From contig OZ012700.1 in assembly GCA_963942565.1 (NCBI GenBank), positions 2,273,627 to 2,337,626 of the forward strand: a stretch of 64,000 nucleotides of DNA, in the 5' to 3' direction. Of this stretch, positions 9,690 to 22,465 are shown one piece after another; position 1 is the first letter of the stretch; each line of letters begins with the position of its first letter. The notes below the pieces were generated by a model, which saw nothing but the letters and a program-made list of their open reading frames with translations, ran no database searches and was not told where the DNA came from. Source of the DNA: Maea johnstoni. Taxonomy: Eukaryota; Annelida; Polychaeta; Spionida; Magelonidae. The translations under genes and the position numbers were made by a program.

Positions 9690-11697
9690 GTCCATAGTGC
9701 TACGATTCATACGTATGTCCAGAGCACCAGACAGGAAGTTTTTAGATCAGATTTTACTAAATTCACAACATTTCAATAGTTTTCAATAATTTGCGACATC
9801 CTGTCAAATGCTCTGAGTATGACCTATATGACCTATAATTATGACCTATAGACGAGATTTTACTAAATTTACAAAATTTCCTTAAAGGGGAACTAAAGGC
9901 TCACATACATATTAGCTTATATGAAAGTAATACACTTCAAGAATAGGATGCTGTCCTCCTTTTTCTCTTAGTGATCCCATGAGGGGAGAATAGCTCTGAG
10001 CAGTGTATCATAGACTGTAGTGCTCTACACACCAACTCTCTTCGAAAGTTGCATAACAACTTGTATGAGTATCAAACAGGTAAATGGTAAAATCATGAGC
10101 AGCAATTGGCTGTACAAAAAGACAGGGTGGTAGAGTTATTTTTCATATATTTCCTGTTGGTAAATTCTGACAAAAACAGTGGCTAGCAGTCACTGAAACT
10201 TGTAAATCCACCTGTCTTGAAGTATGCAGTTCTATGTTCAGACCACTTCCCTGATGCGTATTAAGTAAGGAATCACAAACTACAGTCAGGATTACTTATA
10301 AAAGGGGACTTGGGGGACAGCAAATCATAAGGTTATTTGAAAATTCTGTCATCTGTCATATGCAAATACATTGAATACCTGTGTGACTATGAAGGAAGGG
10401 TTGAATAAAAACAATACTAGTATGTACATCACCAATCATCCAGATTTTCAGTATTTGATTTTACTTGAAGCTAGCTGTTCTACAAAAAACTGTTTTCTTT
10501 CATGTAACCTACACAAATACTAAAGGAAATGATTGATGTTCCAAGTACTGATAGCTATTTCCTGCGTTGACTAACTTCTGTGTCCTGGGATCTAGATGTG
10601 TAATGCCACAAGGTTATAATTAACCCTTTGTTTATCCTTTTCCTTTAAGGAGTTGTTAATTCCTTTTGTTGTTGCCAAAGGGACCTAGATATTAAACAAA
10701 ACCCAATTTGTAAGACAACCAACACAATCCTAAAGTCTATTTTCAATTGTACAGATTAATGATGACCATGTTTAAGTACTAGAATTGTATGCTAATAAAC
10801 TTAACTGTTAGCTGTCTCTCTGTGCTTGCTTTGTAGCAGTTGATACAGAAGGGTTGAAAACAAAAACACTGAATGGCACAGCACCATCCTGTTGAGTAAT
10901 CCTGACTGCATTTATGATTCCTGGTATAAAACGCATCAGCAAAGTGGTCTTAACATAAAATTACATGCTTCAGGACAGGAATTCAGTGATGCTAGCCACT
11001 GTTTTTGTCTGAATTTAACAACAGGAAATATATGAAATATAATTCTACTACCCTGTCTTTTTGTACAGCCAATTACTGCTCATGATTTTACCATTTCCCT
11101 GTTTGATACTCATACAAGTTGTTATGCAACTTTCGAAGGGAGTTGGTGTGTAGAGCACTTATACCGTCTATGATACACTGCTCAGAGCTAGGGGACATGA
11201 AGTGGGCTGCCACCCATTTGAGTCACAGCTGATAGCAGTTGAAAAACATGGCTGCTACCAGGGGCTGCTAGGGGATGGCTGAGGCTGCTGGCAATACACA
11301 AAATTCTCCCCTCATGGGATCACTAAGAGAAAAAGGAGGACAGCATCCTATTCTTGAAGTGTATTACTTTCATATAAGCTAATATGTATGTGAGCCTTTA
11401 GTTCCCCTTTAAGGAAATTTTGTAAATTTAGTAAAATCTCGTCTATAGGTCATACTCAGAGCATTTGACAGGATGTCGCAAATTATTGAAAACTATTGAA
11501 ATGTTGTGAATTTAGTAAAATCTGATCTAAAGGTCATACTCAGAGCACCTGAAAGGATGGCGGAAATACATTTTGGGAATTTTGTAAATTTAGTACAATT
11601 TGCGCTAGCGGTCATACTTGGAGCAGCCAGGAAGTCGGACATATATTATGGAAATTATTTAGATTTAGTAAAATCTGGTCGAGAAGTCACCAGATAA
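9690..11697. repeat. Large palindrome built of ~80-bp tandem units
   Basis: The right half (11413-11697) contains about three and a half units of 78-86 bp, each with TTTAGTAAAATCT, GGTCATACTCAGAGCA and ACAGGATG. The left half (9690-9881) carries the same units inverted. With the element between them removed, the junction reads AAATTTCCTTAAGGAAATTT, a perfect palindrome with TTAA at its centre. The arms are therefore a foldback or satellite-like element of their own. Confidence 0.7.
9886..11408. mobile_element. Foldback, TTAA-flanked DNA element (piggyBac-like MITE)
   Basis: The ends are AGGGGAACTAAAGGCTCACA and its inverse, bracketed by TTAA at 9882-9885 and 11409-11412. The inverted repeats are very long (about 9886-10305 and 10885-11408). 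The right arm has about 110 extra bp (11190-11300). The loop of about 580 bp has no coding content. TTAA target duplication is diagnostic of piggyBac-type insertion (also Kolobok). Non-autonomous. Confidence 0.75.
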
Positions 11698-13600
11698 CCC
11701 AGGTGCCTGCACGTTCATCTTGAGGTTTTCGCCTGGCTCAATGTGTTCACAATATATTTGATGGAGAGTTGTAGATTTAGTTCTGGTGAACGATAATCTA
11801 TCAAATATTTTCAAAAAACATGCCTTCATCAAAGCTTTATCATTAAATTCATTTGCCGAGTGCAATGAAAACTCACAATGCATCAAACTAAAGAGCCATA
11901 TTTGTTTTATTATATGCCTACTGCTCATTCAAATTAAAAAAAATAATAATCTAAAGTATTATGAAAATGTAAATATTATTGATATGTTGCTCAGGCTTTA
12001 CCACAAACCATTGGGTTAATGTAAATTTCTAAGCTGGAATATATTTTTGTGTTCATTCAGTATTATAGCAATCAAAATACTTTAAATATCTGAAAAATAC
12101 ACTTGCATTAGTTTCAGAAATTTAATGATTTATTTATCTAACTTGAAAACGTGTTTTGTCTTCAATATAGATGATATAGTTTGTGTTTTTGCAAGGGTCC
12201 ATTCCTAATCAGGATTTTACAAGAAGCCCAACCTCTCCTGAGTTCCTTGTCTCAATTCACTTATGCTGGGTTCCAATTATACCTTCAGTGTTTCAGTGGC
12301 TACTTTCAGTGTTGCATTTCATAATCCTGTTTAGTTTGAACAGCATTCCATTCACCCCCTCCCCCCACCTAAATACAGCAAATCAATACCAGGCGAGTTG
12401 ATTTTAAATTAATAGTACAATATGAATGTCAAAAAAGATATTTCAGCTGCCAGTTTGTGTTGACCAAAATACATATATAACTACATACCTAATTGAGGTG
12501 TACCTGGTGGCGAGCCAAGGAACAAAATGCTAACATGTTTTAACTAAGGTTTATGTAAGGCTAGAATTTTTTTAAATACTTTAACACCTCTTCGGTGAAT
12601 TATTTTTCTATTTAGCAGACATAAATAAGTTAAAATAATGACATTTTTCACATTTATAATAGAAATAGAATTAACATCCCAGTGGCAGTTTAAGAGCATC
12701 ATATTTAACCACACTTAACTTAAATACTCCGAGCGTGTCACCACTTTATGCATAACCCAGAGAAAGTCCGATACAAGGCGATAGGAATGGAGATGAATGT
12801 AGTGGAAAGCTGTATGAAGCTAGTGGCGCTGGGCGCAACACAGCGCAGAGGTTAGGCAAGTATGGAAGAAGAATGAATCCGTGCGCCAAAATAGAGGCCA
12901 GCGCATGGATCCATGTCTCAGAGGGAATGGTTAAAGATGTAACAGTTATGAAATATGAGAAAAATGGGTAGTGAGTAAAAGCAATTTAGTGATCGTGTAA
13001 ATATATAAGTTCACCTGGGAAAAGAAAGAAAAGGTCTGATTTGGAAAATATTTGTTACTGAAATACCATGAAGCTGAGAATATGGGGAATTCAAAAACAT
13101 TAATCAGAATTTGCACCCCAATATGGTATGAGCAACCCTCTGGGTCATGGACTATAGAGTGTGATCTGCTACTTGATATTAAAGTACGTTATTTCATAAT
13201 CATATTTGTATGGTTATCAATTTGCCAACTCCTGTGAAATATAATTGCCCACTTCAAACCTATAATCTCACTGGACCCCTGGTGGCCAGGATTGGAACTG
13301 AACAAAAAGGCGCGAAAGAAGCCCCAATATTGGACAGCGAGAATTGATGATGATGATATTTTCAGTTACAAAGCTACCTGTTTGTTCTTGATAACTCTGC
13401 AATAATGTGATCTACTACACAAAATTAAAGTTATCCCATTAACATATGTGTACATGGTTATCAATTATAAAGGCGCACTCCTAAAGCACAAGTACAAGTA
13501 CTAACCTCTCCCCTAGTGTTGAATGTTGATAGGTATGCCAACGTAAATGCACAATATCAATTGAACATTCCATGACGCACACGTACCCTGATTTAAGTGA
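11698..13600. other. No gene seen
   Basis: AT-rich DNA with only short chance frames. I see no RNA gene, no clear terminal repeats and no coding signal. Confidence 0.4.
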
Positions 13601-13604
13601 TAGA

Positions 13605-13915
13605 TAGACCCCAAGGAAGCTGTGGTGTATGGGATATACCCAAGGTGTTACGAGGCGGAGCCGAGTAACCCCGAGGGTATCCCATACACCACAGCTTCCG
13701 AGGAGTCTATGTGGCTTGTACCACAGTTGACTGCCTTCCACCAATCACAGGCCGAGAAAAGCTTGGCAGAGCACTCTTGCTAAATTCCCTTGAGTAACAC
13801 CTTTGGGTTTAGGCAGCTTAGATCTAACAAAGGCTTGAAAAGTGTGGGTTATCTCCTATAACCCTACACTTTTTGAGGCCTCTGATTGGTGGAAGGCAAG
13901 CAACTGTGGTACAAG
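13605..13915. repeat. Compound foldback / palindrome
   Basis: Two nested hairpins lie side by side. First, GGAAGCTGTGGTGTATGGGA (from 13616) pairs with its complement ending near 13700 around a GAGGCGGAGCCGAG loop. Second, a 38-bp arm at 13714-13752 (TTGTACCACAGTTGACTGCC onward) pairs with 13877-13914, enclosing a smaller hairpin AGTGTGGGTTAT / ATAACCCTACACT. The CCGAGGG motif also occurs in the 51449-51595 palindrome. Confidence 0.65.
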
Positions 13916-13920
13916 AACTT

Positions 13921-14150
13921 ATAAATGTAAATGTAAATGTAATCTTTATTTTAAGTCGGTATATCAATTACAAGAAACACGAGCTACTGAGGCTCTTGGC
14001 CGACTGGCCCGAAGGCTTACAGTCTCCGAAGCACTGGAAAGCAGCAAGAAAATAAATTTTCTTTTTCTGCGCCCCCATCGGGTATCGAACCCGGGTCGTC
14101 TGCGCCGAAGGCAAGCGTGCTAACCACTTGACCAACTCAACTGCTGTGGC
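13921..14150 (-). mobile_element. tRNA-derived SINE
   Basis: On the minus strand the head carries polymerase III promoter boxes: box A-like TGGTCAAGTGGTTAGCACGC (14115-14134) and box B GGGTTCGATACCC (14080-14092). The body follows and ends in TTAAAATAAAGATTACATTT with an ACATTT-type tail at 13921-13945. The anticodon stem does not pair well and the head is joined to a ~150-bp body, so this is a SINE and not a working tRNA gene. Target duplications are not evident. Confidence 0.75.
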
Positions 14151-14229
14151 CAGTTCAAAGATATCCTCAGCATGAGGACTAGACAGCCAAGCGTCCAGAG
14201 AAGTGGAGCAGAGAACCACCCACAGCTTC

Positions 14230-15090
14230 ACTTATTGCGACATCCAAATTTCACTTATTGCGACATCTAAAATGTAAGTAGACGGGAGCGAAAATATACA
14301 GAAAATTTTCCCATAAATTGTGATAATACACGCTATCAATCTCACGCATAACTTTGTTTTATAGATTAACTCGCTGCCAAAAACAGGCCGTTTGCAAGGC
14401 AGTTTGTAGCAGTGGTTTGCGTGTAGTGTACCTGAAGCCCTAGTGGCGGTGACCGAAACTAATGATAACCTCTCGGTTATATAACAGGGCGTAGCCCTTT
14501 CGAATGCCGCTAACGTCTAGCACAGGTAAATGGCCCTTTTTTTAAATAAATGTTTGAAAGGGCGTGATAAGAACAATCTTGTTAAGTTTGAAAAAATTGT
14601 GAGCTTATTAGTTAATGAGGAAGGATGCCCATAAAACCAAAGTTTAATATATTTATCATATATTTACATAACTTAATCTTCCATTAAGTAGTTGAATATG
14701 CTGTGAAATATAAATTTCTGAAACAGAAAACATATTTCTTAGAAATCGGACTTGTTTTAGTTGTGTGGGTTTTAAACGGAAAATTTCTACTCCAACTACC
14801 CATATTTTAGCTCTATAATTAATACTAAAATAAGAGGCTCATTGATGTTGAGTGAAAATCACCCACTTTCATGTCTAATTTAAAATGAGTAAAACTCGCT
14901 CTACATAAATTTCCTACATGCAGAATTTTATTTATTTATTCTGAAACGGAAGGTACATTTATCTTTGGAATCGGATTAGTTTCTGTATTGTGGATTTTAA
15001 ACTTAGAAAATATCCTTTTCCCCAGTATAGGGGATCCTTGCATGCACACTGACATACTTCTTCCAAGCCACGCCCCCTAACGTTTTACGC
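14230..15090. other. Intergenic with an imperfect direct repeat
   Basis: Segments near 14700-14800 and 14930-15020 share the order TTCTGAAAC, TCGGA, TTTTAAAC, AAAAT and look like old duplicates about 225 bp apart. No gene seen. Confidence 0.35.
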
Positions 15091-15094
15091 TACG

Positions 15095-15369
15095 TCGCTT
15101 TTCCTCCATGACCACGTTGTACGACCGCATGGGGAAAGGGCGCAGGAATTTCCCGGTTATTACGTCATATAACCATTGCCTTGCCATATTTTGATTGGCT
15201 GAAGGCCCTGCAGCGTTTTTGCTGCGCAGCACAATATTCCTCCAGAGAATACTTTGCTGAACTTCCTCGCGCTGCGCTGCTCCAGTGTGTTAGGTTCAAG
15301 GTAATAAGACCAAACTATTTTTTGCTGCGCTGTGCTGAGCTGCGTCGCGCTGCTCAAGTGTGTTTTAGT
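15095..15369. mobile_element. Right end of a GCAGCGCGACGC transposon
   Basis: It matches the right end of copy A (about 9180-9467) in order: CCATGACCACGTTGTACGAC, TTATTACGTCATA, TTTTGATTGGCTGAAGGCCC, GCTGCGTCGCGCTGCTC and AAGTGTGTTTTAG. The last few bases of the terminal repeat are missing. It abuts the LINE fragment at 15370 and may be the distal end of copy B (9476). Confidence 0.6.
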
Positions 15370-15758
15370 CCATATAGGCCCAGTTTTTTTACCAGAATGC
15401 TGTGGTCAACAGCATTAAATGATTTTTGAAGATCTAGAAAGATCGGGCCCACTAATCGGTTATAATCAATTGCTTTCAGCCAAGTGTCAATCATTTGTAG
15501 CAGGGCTGCTTCACATGAATGTTGAGGGTGGAATCCAGATTGGTATTCATATAACAGATTGTGTTCAGATAAATGTTTATAGATGTGGTCATGAACATGC
15601 CTTTCAATGATTTTGGACAAAACTGATAGGATAGACAAAGGCCGTTAGTTATAAGGGTAATCTGTTAACCCAGATGTGTGTAATGATAGTACTCTGGCCT
15701 CCTTCCATTTATCTGGGAATATACCTGTATTGATACTTTGGATTATTATGTGGGTAAG

Positions 15759-16694
<936 letters not shown>

Positions 16695-17142
16695 GGTAAG
16701 AGGCTCAGTTATAACACAAATTCCTAACTTTAAAAATGATATTCCTATATCATCGAGACTTTTTGCCTTCTTCTCATCTAGGTTTTGTATACTTTTGAAC
16801 ACCTCATGAGGTTTAATTTCTGGAATTTGAAACAACTCATTTTCTGGTAGTTTTGAAGATAAAACTGTCTTAAATGTGTCAGATATTTTAATATCAATGT
16901 TAGGGTCACTACCCTGTCTGATTTTGTCAATGATGTTTGTGAAGTGAGTATTGAAAGCACTTTAAAAAAAGTTTGGAAACACAAACTTCATGATTTCAAC
17001 AAAAAATAGGGATAAATTGGTTAGTCAAGCTATGGCCAGACACTATAACCAGCATGAACCGCCTGAGCAGACGCGTTCACCCAAACTGAACTCCCCTCTG
17101 AATATTCACAAATAATGATAACTCCCCGTCTTAGTGTAGCAG

Positions 17143-17619
17143 GGTTTGGTTGAGCCTCGGGTTCGACGCAGGCCTTGTTCAAAACCATAAACGTTGATCC
17201 AACCCACACAGAAGGCTGCGGTGAATTAGCATGCCAGCTCCCGGATCTACCCAGACTCGAATCCTTAACAAGGGACTACATCTACGCCTTACATATCAAG
17301 AGAAGCCAACTCCTGAAAACCTAACTTGCCCTAACCAACCTGTTGTGTATTATATGTATATGTGTTTACTAGCCTAGATGGTAGTCTGTAGCTTAGTTTA
17401 GCATCTATTCTTACAAGACTGTATCAAAACATGTACCATTACAGCTCCTTTGAAGGAGGACACTATCATCGAGAAGAAGAAGAAGTTGATCCAACGTATC
17501 CCGTTCAGATCGTCATCGCATGTAAACGTTGTCACCGTTCAGATTCCGTTTTTCCACCACGTTGATCAACGTTGATGGTCCTGAACAACTCCCAGCCGAA
17601 CACGAGGCTCAACCAAACC
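17143..17619. mobile_element. MITE with GGTTTGGTTGAGCCTCG ends, split by a retroposon
   Basis: Inverted ends GGTTTGGTTGAGCCTCG (17143) and CGAGGCTCAACCAAACC (to 17619), with further matching GTTCAAAACCATAAACGTTG versus GTTCAGGACCATCAACGTTG. Without the retroposon at 17204-17484 the element is about 190 bp. No coding content. Confidence 0.6.
17204..17484 (+). mobile_element. LINE 3'-end retroposon with GAA tail
   Basis: Flanked by the 11-bp direct repeat GTTGATCCAAC (17193-17203 and 17485-17495). It ends in a TACAGCTCCTTTGAAGGAGG hairpin, then ACACTATCATCGA and four GAA repeats. The same hairpin and tail end the LINE fragment at 25956, so this is a 5'-truncated, target-primed insertion of the same LINE, or a SINE that borrowed its tail. 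Confidence 0.7.
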
Positions 17620-17712
17620 AAAGAAAACTTGGCCCTGATCCGATCCAAAATGGCGGCAGTGGAATTTACCGCCATCGCATCTCTTTGACTTTGGGTCTGT
17701 GTCACTTTCCAG
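17600..17712 (+). promoter_or_regulatory. Candidate promoter and untranslated first exon for ZNF-1
   Basis: A YY1-like start motif AAAATGGCGGC (17648-17658) opens a 12-codon ORF (MAAVEFTAIASL, stop), followed by CTTTCCAG and a donor-like GTAAAAATAAGCGC at 17713. A paralogous arrangement lies at 47759-47825 upstream of the second ZNF cassette, with the same CAG/GTAAAAA donor and GAGCGCTATTT or AAGCGCTATTT just inside the intron. The next good acceptor on this strand is at 23154, the start of the ZNF-1 exon, giving a 5.4-kb intron. Exon pairing is inferred; transcription start is not known. Confidence 0.45.
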
Positions 17713-18592
17713 GTAAAAATAAGCGCTATTTTATGTTCTGCATTGCTTGACGATCTAGTTAAAAACGGTAATTAGGTCAGCTTAACAGTCCATGTTGTAA
17801 GATACCGAGTTACATGGGCTTGAAATCAAAGGCTGATGTAGCCTTGGATTAAGAAAGAATGGATATGTAACGAGAGACCAATTACTATATGCCCTATAGT
17901 TACATGCTAGCCTCATGCCAGGACTAGCAGATAAGGCAGCAGCACGAGGTCACGTGGGAACGGACCAATCAGGGCTCCCGCATCGATTACATTACAGAGA
18001 AACCTTATCTCCACCACCTGCTGGGGGTGCCCAGAGCACCTATTAGCGACTATTAATTGACACTGGTTGAGGCTAGCATGTTCAGGTTGACCGGCTGGTT
18101 TCCATTCCATGTGTTGGTCTTCTAAGATGTAGCCTACATTGGATTTTGAAAATTCGGTTTTCGTTACTTTATGCCATACGCATAGTGCGGATGTCGTGGC
18201 TGGGTAGTTCTAAGTTGTCGGGGAAGTACTGAACGACCTCAACTCCGGCACGTACCAGAGTTGTACAGACTGTTTCAGAGAATATTGCAATCAGGTGCGG
18301 ATCCAGGATTGAGTTTTGAAAAGTGACACTGGTGGCGCCACTTATAATGATTACTGAAAACACCACCAGGGGTCAACTGCAGAAAACAAAGTTAAACAAT
18401 GGGTTCCATAAGAGCAGGGTTGGCAGAAGCATGCGTACCAGGCCGTATTTAGATGTCATCCCTTGCGGATAGTTAATATTAAGCCTTAGGCCTAAAAAAA
18501 ATGTTTGTTTCCTGTAACCCCACCCTAACAAGTTTTTATTCAAAAAAATCCCTACCCTATAGTTTTTTCAGCCCTCCCAACTCCCAATCAAC

Positions 18593-19542
18593 TAGGGCTG
18601 GAATCACTGAGGATCGACTGGCCGTATCGGTACTTAGCTGCTGATCAGAACTGACATATCAAAGAGTCGCTATGTATCGATACACATTTATGAGAAGCCA
18701 GAATAGGAATGGGCATTCTTAATTGCTTTATTACCTTTCAAGATGCTCTCCAGGCAGTTTGCTGCCTGTTAATGACATCCTAATGACAGCTTCCGGCAAG
18801 CCATGACCCGTGACCTAGATGGATGCATTTGTTTCAAATAACCGGTGCACCGCATCATACAGCTGACAATATGTGCCAGTGCTATATCATGAACCGGTTT
18901 GGATGGGGGCTATGAATTGCATGCGCTTCCAACAACAGAGCACACATGTCAGAACAAAATATCTACGAAGATTTCACGCCCCAGAAGGGAAAGAAATCTG
19001 GCATCTGGAATTATTTTCATTTTAAAGTTAACCGCTCAGGCACTAGAGGGAAAGGTCATGTATATTGTAAGATATGTGACTGTGCCTTGTCATACAATAC
19101 ATGCACTACAAACATGTGGAAACATGTCAACCGGAAACACTGGAAGGTTGTTCATGTAAGTTTCAAAAGAAATTTATTGATCTGTATTAGATCTTTTTAG
19201 TAAAAGAAATTTTAAAGTTAAAATCCTTTCTAGATGAAACAGTATTTATTTAATCAAATAATTGCTGGCCAGCTGGAAAATACAGGCCCCTCTCATCAGA
19301 TAAATCCATGGTCATTCACTGTTAGATAACTGCTAACTTATCACTCCTTGGTTTCTTCTCTTAGCAGTCATTAGTCAAGTTCAGACAATTTTTGTTTTTG
19401 CCATGCCATAAATAAAATAACCTTGGTTTTATTATTTACATCATGATTTTCCTTTGAGAGACCAAAACAACGCTAAGAATCGGAATTGGTATAATTTCAG
19501 AATTGGTTCGGTTTGACATTTTCCTCATTGATTCCAGCCCTA
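18593..19542 (+). mobile_element. hAT remnant carrying a BED-finger exon
   Basis: Ends TAGGGCTGGAATCA on both sides (inverted), flanked by the 8-bp duplication CAATCAAC / CAATCAAG (18585-18592 and 19543-19550; one mismatch). Eight-base duplications and YAGGG tips are hAT traits. It keeps one coding exon (18946-19154) but no catalytic domain, so it is an internal-deletion derivative. Confidence 0.75.
18946..19154 (+). CDS. BED zinc-finger exon of a hAT transposase
   Basis: ATG at 18946 opens about 70 codons with KKSGIWNYFHF, then CKICDC, then the histidines of MWKHVNRKH: the aromatic residues, CxxC pair and HxxxxH of a BED finger, the DNA-binding N-terminus of hAT transposases and of host ZBED proteins derived from them. 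A GTAAGT donor follows at 19155, so this looks like a first coding exon whose downstream catalytic exon is absent from the 950-bp element. In the intact family the finger binds the element's own ends. Because it lies inside hAT terminal repeats I read it as a transposon relic and not a host ZBED gene. Whether it is expressed cannot be told. Confidence 0.65.
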
Positions 19543-19679
19543 CAATCAAGATAAAACATGCATAAAACACACCTTTTTGACCAAAAAAATAATCTCAAAT
19601 TTTTTTTTACCGACCTACCTACCCTATTTTTGTTTCAGACCGTTCCAGGAAACAAACAATTTCTTTTTTTAGGCCTTAC

Positions 19680-20920
19680 TATATGCTATAATCAGATAAT
19701 ATTGAACTTTACTATATGCAACAATATTTTATTGGGATGTTCGGTGTTGCACTTGTAAGGTTCAATGCCATCCTCTAATCTTATGTTAGCAGAGATGGTT
19801 TAGCATAAAAACCATAAACGGAAACCAAAGTTTGGCTTCTTTGTTAAAAAAGTGTCATTAATTCTTATATGATATGCCTTCTTCCAGCAAATCTTCTGGA
19901 TTTTCATCATAGAAACAATTACATTCTATTTAGGCTACTAATATAATTGTTGCATTTGCATTAATCCTAATAAAAGTCATTCCATAGATATTATGGCTTT
20001 AACAAAAAAAAATATGGTGGCCATTTACAACTTATCCAACTTAACCGCTCATTGGAAGTGAAAAATCTGATATATAGTCTAATTTAAGTTGTGCGTTCTT
20101 ATATAAATTTAGGACGGCATTACAAAGACCTAGGGTTTGGTCGGAAGCCTGCTATCATAGTATATAGGAGATGACACTAAACCCTAGCCCTGCTTTACAA
20201 TATCAGAAATCAGTAAAAAGGGTGCTAGGGTTTGGGTACTGAACTACCCTTGCGCAGATGGCACTGCGGTATGCTGGGTTACTGCCAGTGCAACCCCCTC
20301 ATGTAGCATTTGTGTGACTTGAATGACCAACAGTAGGCCACCAGCCCTTATGTTGTATAGGTGCATGTATTTTTAAGTGAAATGTGAGACAACTTAAAAC
20401 CCTCAAACTTTCTGTTTCCAATAGAAATGTTGCTCTCTAGTTTTGTAGATAAAAATGATACAAATAAGTTATTGGCACTTTTAAAACACACCCCTTTCTT
20501 TTAGATTGTACATGTATACATGCCTCTGGTCAATGGTCACAGTACAGGCTAAAAACTGTCACTAAACTCTGCAAAATGAGTTATTTAAGTGGATACCATT
20601 TACAAAGTATCAACTAGTATCAAGTATCTGATATATGTAAATGTGGTCAGAACTTGAACAACTTTAGATCCAGATGACACAACGAATAAGCACTAAAGCT
20701 TCCTTAAGATCATTTATTTGAAAAAGTTTTGAAAAGCATCATTTTAGATTTTGTCTTCTTAGAGGTAGATGATTTCACTCACCACCTGCTCAGTTTTTAA
20801 AACCATTCTGACAAATCGAGGTTGTTGGTTTACCCCAGACAATGTGGATTCTGTTCCTTCTCCACTACCTCCTCTTATTAACACCCCTGATTGTTCAGTC
20901 TGGGAAAGGAGGATAGGGGG
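19680..20920. other. No gene seen (inside the putative ZNF-1 intron)
   Basis: AT-rich DNA. The sequence CTAGGGTTTGG / AAACCCTAGCCC recurs in both orientations near 20133-20240, a weak palindromic repeat. No coding signal. Confidence 0.35.
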
Positions 20921-20923
20921 AGT

Positions 20924-21097
20924 CAGGGTCTGACACTTAGATTTCAGGCTAGGGGCCCGAAATGGTCCATCCGATGGACTCCATCGATAAAAATTAGTGG
21001 TCAAAAACAGGATTTCTGGTTATTTTTCATACTATTTTGGGCCCCTAGACTGAAAAATCTAGGGGCCGACAGCAAAATCTGGGAAAGTCGAACCCTG
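20924..21097. mobile_element. Short foldback MITE with CAGGGTYYGAC ends
   Basis: The tips CAGGGTCTGAC and CAGGGTTCGAC are inverted. A second inverted pair, GATTTCAGGCTAGGGGCCC and GGGCCCCTAGACTGAAAAATC-like, lies within. The tips resemble some hAT MITEs; target duplication is not clear. Confidence 0.45.
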
Positions 21098-21419
21098 AGA
21101 GTAGAATAAGATTGCATTAACCGTGATTGACTGAATGGGTGGCTTCAGGATTAGGGATGTAGGGGCAAAGGGAGCCTGATTGCATTCACAAGATGAAAGG
21201 CAAGGAAAAACAATTAGTTCTGATTTTTGTACACAGGTGGAGTGGTGGTGCAAAGTGACTCACAAGCAAAGGGGGGTTTGGACGATCCCCTCAAACCCCC
21301 TGGATCCCGCCACTGGCAATTGTGGTGGGAAAGATCAGAACAACACTACAGGCAGTTCCTCATAGCAGAGGTGAAGTATTCTTCGGGACGATTGAAGTTC
21401 ATAGGAGATTTTTTTTTTG

Positions 21420-21580
21420 ATAGAGCCGATTACGCCCCAAGTATCAATACATGCCAAGTCCAAGACGCTATAACTTTTACTCACGTTAGTGTCTTCATTC
21501 TTCTTTCACCTTTCTCTTAATCTTTTCTCTTTCTCTTTTCTTATTTACATTCATAATATATAGTGATTTGCAGTGCAGTT
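21420..21580. repeat. Dispersed repeat related to 5990-6150
   Basis: GATTACGCCCC is followed by a CTT/TCT-rich tract and TTATTTACATTCATA, as near 5990-6150. Family unknown. Confidence 0.4.
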
Positions 21581-22029
21581 AGATGATGTCCTTTTTTTTC
21601 AGTTTTATACCCACACTAGCACAGACGCAAGAGTTAGATCAGACATCAGCCCGGAAAGCGCCGCAGATTCATTTAACTTGTGTGACACGCGGTGTCTGCA
21701 CACAAACCACTTTATATAACAGTATTTAAAATGAAATTTTGGAAAAAAGTTTATAAGATATCCATCGTACATATTCCCTGCGGTCGAGGTAGGACCTTGG
21801 ACCTTACCAACGACATGAATGACCAAATGGTAGAGGCTGATTTTCAAGAAAAGAGTGCGTCTTGATACTTTGCCAAAAAAAAAACACAACCAAATATGTT
21901 GTTAAAGGGTGCTACATCACATCAAAATGGCCACTTATTGATAAGTTTATGACTATTTGTGAACTATGAGATGCAATCTATGCATAAGATAAGTGCCGTT
22001 GTCTTTTCAAATATTCAATTACTAATCAC

Positions 22030-22457
22030 TAGGGCTCTCATGAATATACGATTGTATTCACGACTATAGGGTCACAAATACGAATGCTAAGTATTCGTAG
22101 AATGCCAGCTGATTCTCCCTTATTTGGAAAGATCTGCTCGAACGATCTGAAAACCAGAGCGCCGTTTTACCTTATAAGGACAGGAACGGTCCCCAAGCTC
22201 AACCGGTATAATCGTGCGCCCACCGGCATACGTAATCGATGCCCACAACGTAAAATGGAGGCACTTCAAAACTCAGCACTCTCAGCGCTGCTGATTTGAA
22301 GTGATTTCCTCAACTTTTAAGGCCGCAAACAGGTAGGGCTTCTCATTTTTGCGTATATTCGTCTATATTCGAATATACAAATGCGTATATTCAAATACTA
22401 TTCGCATCGCGGAAATCCGCGGTGCAGCGACTATACGAGTGTATCGCGGGAGGCCTA
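22030..22457. mobile_element. hAT MITE, TAGGSCT ends (8-bp duplication CTAATCAC)
   Basis: It begins TAGGGCTCTCATGAATATAC and ends GCGGGAGGCCTA; the perfect 8-bp direct repeat CTAATCAC lies at 22022-22029 and 22458-22465. The interior is rich in short palindromes (TATTCGTCTATATTCGAATA). No coding content. Confidence 0.75.
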
Positions 22458-22465
22458 CTAATCAC

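Larger units (their letters stand above)
18489..19675. mobile_element. TTA-flanked MITE hosting a hAT element
   Basis: The ends are GGCCTAAAAAAA followed by TGTTTGTTTCCTG, inverted at 19645-19675, with TTA on both sides (18486-18488 and 19676-19678). This fits a PIF/Harbinger-type MITE of about 240 bp once the hAT element at 18593-19542 is removed. Confidence 0.65.

Noticed and set aside
14068-14143. Functional tRNA gene on the minus strand
   Set aside because: Box A and box B are good, but the anticodon stem pairs poorly and the sequence continues into a SINE body with a tail.
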